Source of the DNA: JAAFIP01 sp031367325
GTDB lineage: Bacteria > Pseudomonadota > Gammaproteobacteria > Burkholderiales > Burkholderiaceae_C
DNA: 21,614 nt
Direction of reading: 5' to 3'
Assembly: GCA_031367325.1 (NCBI GenBank)
Contig: JANLPQ010000121.1
Coordinates: 1 to 21,614, forward strand
In this document: one piece after another, positions 8,301 to 15,144 of the stretch
Layout of the letters: every line of letters starts with the position of its first letter
Position numbering within the stretch: position 1 is the first letter of the stretch
The notes under the pieces: generated by a model
The model's database searches: none
The model's input: only the letters and a program-made list of their open reading frames with translations
Told to the model about the DNA's origin: nothing
Translations under genes and position numbers: made by a program

Positions 8301-8494
8301 TGGTGGGCGTGCTGATGCTGGTGGTGGGCTACTTTGCACCATTGCCGCCTAAAACCAAAGCACCATTTGACGCAACTGATGATTCGCCTCGCTCTGCGGC
8401 GGTTAACACTGCGGCTACTAACCATGCATTGATTGACAATTCATCGACTAACACAGCCATCACGCCTGCTATGGTCACCAAGGAGGCACCATGA
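5321..8494 (+). CDS. DUF2339 family multi-pass membrane protein
   Basis: A 1057-residue inner-membrane protein. A short hydrophobic N terminus (MTIIWAIFWGAVMG, then GGILGLFAGLTLRFVI) is followed by a helical Gln-rich segment (KLHEQLLVQAQQLQQIA) and an Ala-rich, probably disordered cytoplasmic stretch to about residue 200. From NWFLGGNTIVRVG (about 208-220), the signature I associate with DUF2339, the rest is a near-continuous series of roughly twenty or more membrane helices. The end is a short polar tail. The start is supported by AAAGGAG just upstream of the ATG at 5321. The ATG of the DUF3999 gene overlaps its stop (ATGA), implying coupled translation. DUF2339 and DUF3999 genes commonly occur as a pair; their biochemical function is unknown to me, although an envelope role is likely. 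Confidence 0.92.
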   Translation: MTIIWAIFWGAVMGTFWPGYNDIGTYVGGILGLFAGLTLRFVIKKQVLQNTAKLHEQLLVQAQQLQQIARTATARAGADAAVATPSLSAPSADSAQAQDMQAAAVVKSATSAAALTDTARQQAINTPANPSLAARALDAQAEAAEDAAFWQDELKREQALAPSAARLRANEATSGQVKSPVTATKATKAPMPPAPPNAVEQAIAAAQNWFLGGNTIVRVGLVILFIGLSFLARYAAAAGLIPVELRLAVIGAFGIALLAIGFKKRADKPGFALALQGAGVAVMYLTVFAAFRLYDMLPALAAFGLMIVVCALSCALALLQNSRALAVAAFAGGFAVPILLSTGQGSHVGLFSYYTLLNVAIMLIAYKKSWRILNIVGFVATFGVATAWGALKFAPEQYASTQPFLIGFLLIYVMTAVLYARNTPTKLGNAVDSTLVFGTPLVAFGLQVGLVKQFELGTAFSALGFAALYLGLATVLVRRALANYRLLIECCIAIGVGFATLAVPLALDAQWTSAVWALEGAGAFWVGMRQARWMPRAFGLLLQAVAAMAFINGLKYGVSALPLLNPAFIGALLIALPALLIAWWLRQDLPHSESTWAKAYVAAEKQLRSPLFVYGFVWWCVALALEISRSAPAKIVDAPDLPVFSQSTAQLLTMLAILLSARLAQYFGLAKNWAVAAWPSRVTLVVMVATLLTQLNIGARVLHTPAWLVWPAVLALHYWMLRINDRRDTADNVTHSAALQKLNYCVHVGGAWLVTVLLADCLWFFIGKGDLWRTSWASVVMLISGIGVLMALSLWAGRAHQRSSLASFKWPLNPHAVAYYWHAALPLAAMVFAGALVVAVSSSGRTEPLPYIPLLNPTDLTIALALGALVFWRAAVAGATPLPAGAAGLRSPRAWVALAGLAFIAINTVWLRVAHHFFDVAWYPSALFSSFVVQTGYAILWTLLALSLMVIAGRRKQRALWLVGAGLMGLVVVKLLLIDLSNAGGVERIIAFIVVGVLMLVVGYFAPLPPKTKAPFDATDDSPRSAAVNTAATNHALIDNSSTNTAITPAMVTKEAP

Positions 8495-9951
8495 TATCCA
8501 TAGTTCTGTATATATCCCGAGCGCGGTTTTTAGCTGTCTGCGCGTCATTAGCCATAGCTCCCGTAGGGCGGGCAGCTGATGCCAATACGCCAGCGCCCTA
8601 CGCACTGCGTGCCCCGCTAGCCGTAGCCGCTGACGCACCGCTGCAGCGCCTAGTGCTACCTGCAGCGGCTTTGGTGCGGCTGCAAACCAGCAACTATAGC
8701 GATGTGCGCGTCTTCAATGCCCAAGGCCAACCTGTGCCCATGGCATTGGCCCAAGTAGCAGCCCAAATGCAAACCCAACGCAGCCAAGTGGTGTTGCCTG
8801 CCTACCCCATCGTAGGGGCAGCGGGTACGCTGGGCAGCGAGGGCGTGTCGCTGCGCATTGAGGAGCAGGGCGGCAAGCGTGTGGTGCAAGTCGACACAGC
8901 CACTGCCAAAGCCACCCAAGGCCATAAAAATATCGTTGGCGTACTGCTAGACGCCCGCGCTATCAACGCCCCTGTGGTGTCTATGGTGCTAGATGCCGAC
9001 TTGCCCGCAGGCCAGCCGATTACCTTTGAAGTGCAGGCCAGCAAAGACTTGAAAAACTGGCGCGCGCTGGCCGACACGGTGCTGTACCGCGCGGCAGATG
9101 CTGCCAATGCGGCAGGATCAACGCCCGGCGACCTGGGCATCCAGCGCATGCAGCTGGCCTTTAGCGACATCAAAGACCACTACCTGCGCATCACCTGGCA
9201 GGGCGGCGCAGACCAAGCCGCGCCCGTGGCCGTGCGCGCCGCCACGCTCACCACATCACAAAGCACCAGCAGCACGCCGCGCACCAGCGCCAGCATTGCC
9301 ACGCCCGCGCTTACCAGCCCGCACGAGCTAAGTTTTGTGGTGCCCTTTGCCACGCCACTGGCTGCGCTCAGCATCAAAGCCACAGGCGCTAACGTGCTGA
9401 TCCCCGTGCGCGTGCTGGGCCGCAACGACCGCAGCCAGCCGTGGACACCCCTGGCCGGCACGGTGCTGTACAACTTAACCACCAACGGCAAAGAACAATC
9501 GAACGCAGCAGTCGAGCTACAAAACATGACAGGCAGTGCAAGCTACAAAGAAATCAAAATAGAAGCCGATAAAAAAACCGCAGGCTTTGCTAACTCACCC
9601 GAAGTGTCGGCCCTGTTTGAGCCCACGCAAGTGGTCTTCTTAGCCAGCGGCGCAGCACCATTCACTTTGGCCGTAGGCTTAGCTGACGCCGTCAGCGCTT
9701 ATCTGCCGCTGGCCAGCTTGATGCCCGGCTACCAAAGCGGTCAAGAAAATACCTTGCCTCTAGCGCGCGCTGACATCAGCGCTAGTGCGGTAGCCGCTGG
9801 GCCCGCAGCCGTGGCACAAGCTGCCAGCAACGCACCGCCTACCCGCAGCTTGGTACTGTGGGGCGTGTTGCTAGCGGGCGTGGTGCTGCTAGGTTTGATG
9901 GCGTGGGCGCTGATGAAGCAAAGCAAAAAAGTGCCTGAGAAAGCAGAGTAA
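8491..9951 (+). CDS. DUF3999 family envelope protein
   Basis: A 486-residue protein. A hydrophobic N terminus (about 1-28, ending GRAADA) looks like a signal peptide. A large beta-rich, presumably periplasmic region follows, with LRAPLAVAADAPLQRLVLPA, SNYSDVRVFNAQGQPVPMA and TPLAGTVLYNLTTNGKEQ. One C-terminal membrane helix (about 453-474, LVLWGVLLAGVVLLGLMAW) and a short Lys/Glu tail end the protein. This one-helix anchored layout and the motifs match DUF3999. It overlaps the DUF2339 gene by 4 bp, so the two probably form a complex with the DUF3999 domain outside and the DUF2339 body in the membrane. The substrate or process is unknown. No clear intrinsic terminator follows; repeat DNA begins soon after the stop. 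Confidence 0.88.
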   Translation: MISIVLYISRARFLAVCASLAIAPVGRAADANTPAPYALRAPLAVAADAPLQRLVLPAAALVRLQTSNYSDVRVFNAQGQPVPMALAQVAAQMQTQRSQVVLPAYPIVGAAGTLGSEGVSLRIEEQGGKRVVQVDTATAKATQGHKNIVGVLLDARAINAPVVSMVLDADLPAGQPITFEVQASKDLKNWRALADTVLYRAADAANAAGSTPGDLGIQRMQLAFSDIKDHYLRITWQGGADQAAPVAVRAATLTTSQSTSSTPRTSASIATPALTSPHELSFVVPFATPLAALSIKATGANVLIPVRVLGRNDRSQPWTPLAGTVLYNLTTNGKEQSNAAVELQNMTGSASYKEIKIEADKKTAGFANSPEVSALFEPTQVVFLASGAAPFTLAVGLADAVSAYLPLASLMPGYQSGQENTLPLARADISASAVAAGPAAVAQAASNAPPTRSLVLWGVLLAGVVLLGLMAWALMKQSKKVPEKAE

Positions 9952-10027
9952 ATTTTAAAAGCTTCGCTGGGGAGTTGATTACTCGGTTCGCGTTTGAGCG
10001 CCGTTTAGTTAGCCTTTTTTGCGTCGC

Positions 10028-10096
10028 CGGAGAGCTCGTTGCACGCTTGGTGTGCGCACGGAGAGCTGGTATTTTTTTGCGCTCCGGACAGCTGTA
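10028..10096 (+). repeat. Three imperfect copies of a CGGAGAGCT motif
   Basis: CGGAGAGCTCGT (10028-10039), CGGAGAGCTGGT (10059-10070) and CGGACAGCTGTA (10085-10096) are spaced 31 and 26 bp apart, with TTTTTTGCG-type stretches between. The last runs straight into the long repeat. The pattern weakly resembles the window-start repeats, which also carry GACAGC and CAGCTG next to GTAC. Confidence 0.45.
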
Positions 10097-10325
10097 CTCG
10101 AGCCGGGCATCTCGCTGCAAAAATATTCCGCAAACACGCGCGAACTGAGGCTTTTGATTCGCCAGCATTGTCAACACGCGCCTTGCTGCATATTTTTCAT
10201 CGAGACGGACCCGACTCGTCACATGGTTCTTTGCTTGGATTGAACAGCCCGTGTTTCGGGTCAGTTGGTGGAATGGTGAATACTATCAATTGCATAGCTG
10301 GTTGAGCAGGTTCTACGGCCTAGAA
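10096..10325 (-). repeat. Long repeat, copy 1 (inverted partner of 15098-15330)
   Basis: The reverse complement of 15098-15330 aligns along the whole length. Identical blocks include about 49 bases (10096-10144 against 15282-15330), about 36 bases around CATATTTTTCATCGAGACGG, and about 31 bases at the end that includes the short palindromic repeat. The stretch between the first two blocks is diverged. There are no terminal repeats with target duplication and no transposase. A third, more diverged copy lies at about 10440-10578. Confidence 0.85.
10281..10325 (-). repeat. Short palindromic repeat, within long repeat copy 1
   Basis: TACTATCAATTGCATAGCTG then GTTGAGCAGG reads as the reverse complement of the short repeat. 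It forms the right end of long repeat copy 1, as the same repeat does in copy 2, so the two repeats are part of one composite unit here. Confidence 0.8.
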
Positions 10326-10439
10326 CGACTAAAAGTCTATGAAAACACGCGTGAATTTAGGTGTTTTTGCGCGCTAGTACACTGCAAGCAACCGCGACCA
10401 AGCCGATGCGAAACGATCACTACACAAACCCGCCAAGCG

Positions 10440-10578
10440 GTGATGGAGCGTGGTCGTGATGAAAATCTGGAGAAAGGCGCGCGGTGCAAAAGGCAGCCTC
10501 GCAACCATCAAAATCCGCGCGTGTTTTTAGTCAAGATTTTGCAGCGCGACTTCCTCCATCGCCGCAGCTCACGATGCC
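10440..10578 (+). repeat. Long repeat, diverged copy 3
   Basis: In order, it shows TGATGAAAATCTGGAG, AAAGGCGCGCGG, AAGGCAGC, CGCGCGTGTTT and ATTTTGCAGCG. Copy 2 shows CGATGAAAAATATGTAGC, AAGGCGCGCG, AAGGCAGC, CGCGCGTGTTT and ATTTTTGCAGCG in the same order. It is oriented opposite to copy 1, only 115 bp away, so copies 1 and 3 could fold into a long imperfect hairpin. Confidence 0.6.
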
Positions 10579-10584
10579 AGCATA

Positions 10585-11691
10585 TTAAGCTTCAGGCAAC
10601 CGTACCCGAATCACCGCCCGCACAAACCCATGGTCGGAGCGGCTGCGGTCTTTGCCTTCTTGCAAGTGGTCGTTAAAGTAGTCTACGCGGCGCACATCGC
10701 CAATACTGTTGCGGCTGTTGTAGAGGAACTCTTCGCTGACCAAGATTTGGTCTAGCACCTCGGGGTAGCCTTGGTGGATGTGGCTGTAGGCGACGTCGCG
10801 TTTGAGCGCCATGTCGCCTTGCACTTCGTAGGCGTTAAACAGGGCGGTGTCGCGCGCGCCTTTGTCATACGCTACCTCGTTGGTGGCGGCGATGATTTGG
10901 GTGGTCACGCTGTGCGGGCCGTCGTTAAAGTCGCCCATCACGATCAGTGGGTCGTGGGTGCGCTGCAGCAGGTCGATGACGATGCAGCGTATGGCAGCGG
11001 CCTCAGCACCGCGCAGCATCAGGCTGCGCAAGGTGGCGCGGGCGGTGATTTTGTCATCCTCGCGGTCTTCGATCACTTGGCCCTGCGCGTCTTGTAAATA
11101 TTTAGGCCGCTTGCTTTTCAGGTGCGCCGTCAGCACATGGATGCGCTGGCCGTGCTTCATGCGCAGCGTGGCCAGCAGCGGCGGGCGCTCGAACTTTGCG
11201 TACTCGCCCAGCTCGGGCACGGTGATGCGCATGTTGTCCGGAAACTGGCTAAACGACTGAATGTTGTCTACCTCTAGCCGGGTGATGATGCCTACGCGAG
11301 GTGTGTGCACTGCGCCGCCGGAGAACACGGTTTGCGGGTTGACAGTGTTAAAGCCTTCGCCACTGACTGGCGTGTGCGGCGCGGCAACGTTTTCTGCCCC
11401 CGGCACCACCACCGTGCTGTAGCGCAGGCCGCTGCGGTTGACGGCGGCTTTCAGGGCCGCGTCATCCCATACTTCTTGCACGGTGAGGATGTCGGCGTTC
11501 AGCGCGGCAATGCGCCCACCCAGCCAGTCGATTTTGCGTTCGTAGTCGCGCTGGGTGTAGACGTCTTGGTTCTCGTAGTACATGCGGCCAGGGTTGGCCA
11601 GGTTCAGCACGTTGGCGGTAGCCGCCACCAAGGTGGTGAAGTTGCTGGGCGCTTGGTTGTTTTGCAGTGTGCGCAGTGGAGCAGATGACAT
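10585..11691 (-). CDS. Endonuclease/exonuclease/phosphatase family protein
   Basis: A 368-residue metal-dependent phosphoesterase of the EEP (DNase I-like) fold. The motif series is complete: Asn27 in ATANVLNL, Glu73 in TVQEVW, His190 in LTAHLKS, Asp254 and Asn256 in MGDFND, Asp314 in LDQILVS, and Asp353-His354 in RSDHGFV. Whether it cuts nucleic acid or another phosphodiester cannot be decided. There is no signal peptide, so it is cytoplasmic. The start at 11691 is preferred because AAAGGAAG lies 5 bases upstream; an ATG at 11712 would add seven residues but has no ribosome site. It is the last gene of a probable operon, 60 bp after the NAD(P)-binding gene, and repeat DNA begins right after its stop. 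Confidence 0.88.
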   Translation of the reverse strand: MSSAPLRTLQNNQAPSNFTTLVAATANVLNLANPGRMYYENQDVYTQRDYERKIDWLGGRIAALNADILTVQEVWDDAALKAAVNRSGLRYSTVVVPGAENVAAPHTPVSGEGFNTVNPQTVFSGGAVHTPRVGIITRLEVDNIQSFSQFPDNMRITVPELGEYAKFERPPLLATLRMKHGQRIHVLTAHLKSKRPKYLQDAQGQVIEDREDDKITARATLRSLMLRGAEAAAIRCIVIDLLQRTHDPLIVMGDFNDGPHSVTTQIIAATNEVAYDKGARDTALFNAYEVQGDMALKRDVAYSHIHQGYPEVLDQILVSEEFLYNSRNSIGDVRRVDYFNDHLQEGKDRSRSDHGFVRAVIRVRLPEA

Positions 11692-11751
11692 GGTGGCTTC
11701 CTTTGCCGCCATGTTAGCTGCAATAGTTAGCTTTGCCTATCGGGCGGCAAG

Positions 11752-12459
11752 TTAGCGTGCGCCCAACTCTCGCAGTTCGCCAGACAGTGCGATGTGTGTG
11801 CCTCTGCTGTTATTGTCCGTCACCATGCGGTGCAGGGCGCGGGCTACGTCAGCCGCTTCAATAGCTTGGTAGTTGGCTGGTATGAGAAAACTCAATGCAC
11901 GCATAACCTTCAAGCCGATTTGCTCGCCTGGTCGCGCAGTTTGCTTTAATGCATCTCGGTCGCCTGCCAGTATGCTGGGGCGTACGATGCTGACGCTGGC
12001 GTAGCCTAGGCGGGCCACGGCAGCCTCCATCTGGCCTTTGGTACGGTTATAAAAAACGCTGGATTGTGCGTCGGCCCCCATAGAGCTGACTACTCCTAAA
12101 CGCTTGTCACCGGCTATATTATTCATAGCTGCTTGAGCAGTATTTGCTTGGGCTAGAGCCACAAAAGCATCGTAATCTATGGCTTTGAAGGCCGCTTGGC
12201 TGCCTGCCACTTTAATGGTGGTGCCAAGGGCGATGTAAACGTCGTCGCACTTGGGCAGCGCAGCCAGTTGCGCTGCGTTGGTAAAGTCGACCATGTGTGC
12301 CACCAGCTTGGCATGCGTGACTGCGGGGGCACGGCGGCCCACGCAATGCACGGCGCTGTAGCGAGCGTCAGCCAATAGGAGTTGCAGCAGCTCGCGGCCT
12401 ACTAAGCCGGTGCTGCCTGCCAGTAGCGCAGTGCGCGAATCGTTAGTGGGCTGGGCCAT
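11752..12459 (-). CDS. NAD(P)-binding Rossmann-fold protein (HTATIP2/NmrA-like)
   Basis: A 235-residue protein with the N-terminal dinucleotide-binding loop AGSTGLVG (14-21), the family-typical VYIALGTTIKVAGSQAAF (74-91), GVVSSMGADAQS (122-133) and YNRTKG (Tyr137 and Lys141, a YxxxK pair). This points to an atypical short-chain reductase/epimerase relative; the substrate is unknown. AGGA lies 8 bases before the ATG. Residues about 101-116 (LAQANTAQAAMNNIAG) are encoded by a copy of the short palindromic repeat and look longer than the corresponding loop in relatives I remember, suggesting an in-frame repeat-derived insertion. It lies between rhlE (59 bp upstream) and the EEP gene, probably one operon. 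Confidence 0.85.
   Translation of the reverse strand: MAQPTNDSRTALLAGSTGLVGRELLQLLLADARYSAVHCVGRRAPAVTHAKLVAHMVDFTNAAQLAALPKCDDVYIALGTTIKVAGSQAAFKAIDYDAFVALAQANTAQAAMNNIAGDKRLGVVSSMGADAQSSVFYNRTKGQMEAAVARLGYASVSIVRPSILAGDRDALKQTARPGEQIGLKVMRALSFLIPANYQAIEAADVARALHRMVTDNNSRGTHIALSGELRELGAR
12114..12158 (-). repeat. Short palindromic repeat inside the Rossmann-fold gene
   Basis: The coding strand reads CTCTAGCCCAAGCAAATACT then GCTCAAGCAGCTATGAATAA, matching the family consensus almost throughout. The reading frame through GCT-CAA-GCA-GCT-ATG is the same one used at the recO start. No stop is introduced. Confidence 0.75.
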
Positions 12460-12518
12460 GCTATGTGTCCTATTTATAAAAAATGGAGGTACGGCAGACC
12501 TAGCAGTGCATCTAGGCT

Positions 12519-14531
12519 TTAGTAGCCGCCACGGTTGCCGCCACCGCCGCCGTAGCCGCCACCGCCGCCAGAGCGACTACGTCCGCCGCCGCCACCGCCA
12601 CCACCGTAGCCGCCGCCACCGCCAGAGCGCTGACCGCCACCGCCGCTGCGATTGCCGCCGCCGCCACTGCGGCCACGGTTGCCCATCACGTCGATGCTGG
12701 TGCGCAATGGGTCGGGCTGTGCGCCACCACCCATGCCGCCGCCTTGGTTGCCACGGTTGTTGTTGCGTCTACCTTCACTTAAAGCGCGCGACTGCAAATG
12801 CAAACCATCGCGCTGCAGGTGCTGGCGCTCGCGCGGGTCGGCAAAGTCGCCGTCCTCGCGCTGGCTGTCTTGCTGCATGCGTTCTTGCTGCATACGATCC
12901 TGGGGCATACGGTCCTGCGGAAGATCTTGGTTAAAACCATCTTGTTGCGGGTAGGGCGCGCGTGGGACCCTGTTGCCGTGCGATGGGCCACGCGGGTTGT
13001 GCGACGGGCCGCGCGGATTATGTGAAGGTCCGCGTGGATTATATGAAGGTCCGTTTGGACCTGGGCCACCAAATCCATCAGCGTTATGGTTGCGCTCTAC
13101 GCCGCCATTGCCTTGTCCATTGCCTTGGCCTTGGTGTTGGCTTGGTCCGCGTCCGCCACCGCCAGGGCCGCGTCCGCTGCCACCACCGGGGCCTCGTCCA
13201 CCACCGGGGCCTCTGCCACCGCCACCACCACCGCCGCCTTCGCTGCTGCGCTTTTCGCGCACGCGGTCAGTCATCTCGCGGCGTGCGTTTTTAGCGGCTT
13301 GCGCCATCACGTCACGGCTTGGCGGTTTGCCAGCGCCGCCCCACAGGGTTTGGCGACCCATGGCAATCGGCTCGGCCCGCTCGTCCGCATCGGGCAGAAA
13401 GTCGGCATAGTCTTTGCGTGGAATGTCTTGGCGGGTAAATGCCTCAATCGCCGCCAAAAAGCCTTCTTCGTCCAGGCTCACTAAGTTAACCGCTTGGCCT
13501 TCTTTGCCTGCGCGGCCAGTGCGGCCAATGCGGTGCACGTAATCTTCGCTCACGTTAGGTATTTCGTAGTTCACCACATGCGGCAGGTCTTCAATGTCAA
13601 TGCCGCGTGCGGCAATATCCGTAGCTACCAGCGCGCGAATGTCGCCGCTTTTAAAGCCAGCCAGCGCTTGTGTGCGCGCGCCTTGGCTCTTGTTACCATG
13701 CAGCGCCATGGCGCTGATGCCGTTCTTTTCCAAGAACTCGGCCACATGGTTAGCGCCAAACTTGGTGCGCGTAAACACCAGCACCTGGCTCCAGTTGTGC
13801 TCTTGAATAATGTGCGCCAGCAGCGCCTTCTTTTTAGCGCGGCCCACCAAATGCCAGCTTTGGCTGATGCGCTGCACCGTGGTGTTGCTGGGCGTGACTT
13901 GAATCGACTTGGGATTGTTCAGCAAGCCTTGGGCCAGCTGGCGAATCTCATCGCTGAAGGTGGCCGAGAACAGCAGCGACTGCTTTTGCGCAGGCACCAT
14001 TTGCAGCACTTTGCGAATGTCGTGGATAAAGCCCATGTCCAGCATTCGGTCAGCTTCATCGAGCACAAAAATTTGCACATGCGACAAGTCCAGCATACCT
14101 TGCTGCGCCAAGTCGAGCAGGCGGCCTGGGGTGGCGACCAAAATATCGACGCCACGCTTGAGTTTGTTAATTTGCGGGTTGATACCCACGCCGCCAAAGA
14201 CCACGGTAGAGGTCAATTGCAAATGTTTGCCGTAGTCGCGTACCGACTCTTCCACTTGCGCCGCCAGCTCACGCGTGGGCGTGAGCACCAAGGCGCGAAT
14301 GCCGACGCCGCCAAACTTGTTGGTGGCACTGCGGCTCATGGCCAGCTTGTGCAAGATAGGCAGCACGAAAGCGGCGGTTTTGCCGGTGCCGGTTTGGGCC
14401 CCGGCTAATAAGTCCTCTCCGGCGAGCACAGCCGGGATGGCCTGCTGCTGGATCGGGGTAGGCGTGGTGTAGCCTTTTTCTTGCACCGCTTTAAATAGGG
14501 CCGGTGCGAGGCCAAGTTCGTCAAAGTTCAT
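12519..14531 (-). CDS. rhlE: DEAD-box ATP-dependent RNA helicase, RhlE type
   Basis: A 670-residue helicase. The core (about 1-385) has all motifs in order: Q motif in GYTTPTPIQQQAIP, AQTGTGKT (45-52), PTRELA (85-90), TPGR (134-137), DEAD (158-161), SAT (189-191), ATDIAARGID (303-312) and HRIGRTGRAG (333-342). The start MNFDELGL is typical of RhlE; no strong Shine-Dalgarno is visible. The C-terminal 240 residues are an unusually long low-complexity tail: Gly/Arg/Pro-rich blocks, an NPRGPSH tandem repeat, an Asn/Gln-rich piece with repeated QDRM/QERM, and a final RGG/GYGGGGG region. Such tails bind RNA and can promote condensate formation in related helicases. The role is RNA remodelling in ribosome assembly, mRNA decay or cold adaptation. 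It is first in a probable operon with the two downstream minus-strand genes. Confidence 0.95.
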   Translation of the reverse strand: MNFDELGLAPALFKAVQEKGYTTPTPIQQQAIPAVLAGEDLLAGAQTGTGKTAAFVLPILHKLAMSRSATNKFGGVGIRALVLTPTRELAAQVEESVRDYGKHLQLTSTVVFGGVGINPQINKLKRGVDILVATPGRLLDLAQQGMLDLSHVQIFVLDEADRMLDMGFIHDIRKVLQMVPAQKQSLLFSATFSDEIRQLAQGLLNNPKSIQVTPSNTTVQRISQSWHLVGRAKKKALLAHIIQEHNWSQVLVFTRTKFGANHVAEFLEKNGISAMALHGNKSQGARTQALAGFKSGDIRALVATDIAARGIDIEDLPHVVNYEIPNVSEDYVHRIGRTGRAGKEGQAVNLVSLDEEGFLAAIEAFTRQDIPRKDYADFLPDADERAEPIAMGRQTLWGGAGKPPSRDVMAQAAKNARREMTDRVREKRSSEGGGGGGGGRGPGGGRGPGGGSGRGPGGGGRGPSQHQGQGNGQGNGGVERNHNADGFGGPGPNGPSYNPRGPSHNPRGPSHNPRGPSHGNRVPRAPYPQQDGFNQDLPQDRMPQDRMQQERMQQDSQREDGDFADPRERQHLQRDGLHLQSRALSEGRRNNNRGNQGGGMGGGAQPDPLRTSIDVMGNRGRSGGGGNRSGGGGQRSGGGGGYGGGGGGGGRSRSGGGGGYGGGGGNRGGY
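12982..13065. repeat. 21-bp tandem repeat inside the rhlE tail
   Basis: Three 21-bp units (12982-13002, 13003-13023, 13024-13044) and a diverged fourth encode the sevenfold-residue repeat NPRGPSH. The units vary mostly at third codon positions, so the protein repeat appears maintained by selection rather than being very recent. Confidence 0.75.
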
Positions 14532-14817
14532 TAGATAGCGCTGTTGCGCGATGTGACCGCGTTACTTGCAAAGACTTTTTTGCGTCTAAAGCAAGCCAGT
14601 TAAATACGGTCTGGTTCACAAGTGGCTTGTCGCGTCTGAGCATGTGTTGTGCTGACAGGGTGGCGGCTTGCCCCAGCAGAGTGCTGGTGTTGGGCTGTTC
14701 TGGTATAGCCAACAATTGTATTGTCTCACACACTGGCAGGTGTCTGTGTTTTGGCCGCGCGGTTTCTGCGGTGTGATGCACTTGTTCTCTCGAAGATGTC
14801 TTTCGTTGGACTACGCG

Positions 14818-15020
14818 GTTTCGCGGCGCAGTGCAGGCCCTGAGGTTGCGCCCCGGTCGGCGGCCCCCTTCGGGGTAAGCTTTGCAGTGCTCGAAATTTG
14901 GGAAAACGTCGAAACTCGCGCAAGCGCTCAAACAACGACGTTTCCCGATCCCCATTTTCCGCGCTTCAAGCCCGCCGTCCTGATTGGGGCGCAACCCCAA
15001 GGCCTGCACTGCGCCGCGAA
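14818..15020. repeat. Structured 200-bp element with inverted terminal arms
   Basis: The left arm (about 14819-14854: TCGCGGCGCAGTGCAGGCC, then TTGCGCCCC) and right arm (about 14986-15019: GGGGCGCAACCCC, then GGCCTGCACTGCGCCGCGA) are inverted repeats of about 34 bp with few mismatches. Between them lies a second long hairpin at 14900-14946, with arms GGGAAAACGTCG and CGACGTTTCCC continuing through GAAACTCGCGC/GCGCTCAAAC, and a small CCCCTTCGGGG hairpin near 14865. No transposase is present. It could be a MITE-like mobile element or a structured RNA locus. I have the impression that similar sequences recur in Burkholderiales genomes, but cannot verify it here. Confidence 0.65.
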
Positions 15021-15097
15021 TACTGGATTGGTGGGGTTGTCTGGCGGTGAAGGCACGCTAGGTGTATTTTGAGGCCTATTTTTAGAGTGCTTTGGGT

Positions 15098-15144
15098 CTC
15101 TAACCCAAGTAAATCCTGCTCAACCAGCTATGCAATTGATAGTA
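15098..15144 (+). repeat. Short palindromic repeat, within long repeat copy 2
   Basis: CTCTAACCCAAGTAAATCCT then GCTCAACCAGCTATGCAATTGATAGTA. Over its first 30 bases it differs from the recO copy (21298-21345) at essentially one base (CAACCAG for CAAGCAG). Confidence 0.85.

Larger units (their letters stand above)
9952..10584. other. Repeat-filled gap between convergent genes, 633 bp
   Basis: No protein gene is supported. It contains a three-times repeated CGGAGAGCT-like motif (10028-10096), a full copy of the long repeat (10096-10325), a 7-bp hairpin AAAACAC/GTGTTTT (10342-10348 and 10361-10367), and a diverged, oppositely oriented copy of the long repeat (about 10440-10578). The hairpin lies where transcripts from both sides converge, but its low GC makes it a poor intrinsic terminator. 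Confidence 0.7.

Noticed and set aside
10342..10367. Intrinsic terminator between the convergent DUF3999 and EEP genes.
   Set aside because: The AAAACAC/GTGTTTT stem is AT-rich with a 12-base loop and no clean T-run beyond the arm itself; a structure is possible but terminator activity is not supported.
10251..10676. Plus-strand frame of 141 codons in the repeat gap.
   Set aside because: It crosses two repeat copies and the 3' end of the EEP gene; no start signal or protein-like composition.
12498..12515. Terminator after rhlE (CCTAG/CTAGG stem).
   Set aside because: Only 5 bp with no T-run directly after it; the next gene follows in 59 bp on the same strand, so read-through is more likely.
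13494..14408. Open frame of 304 codons antisense to rhlE.
   Set aside because: It lies opposite the strongly conserved helicase core and its composition has no family resemblance; a shadow frame.
14521..15009. Minus-strand frame of 162 codons across the inverted-repeat element.
   Set aside because: It runs through hairpin arms and into rhlE; the translation has no domain and reflects repeat sequence, although similar predicted peptides may be annotated elsewhere because the element recurs.
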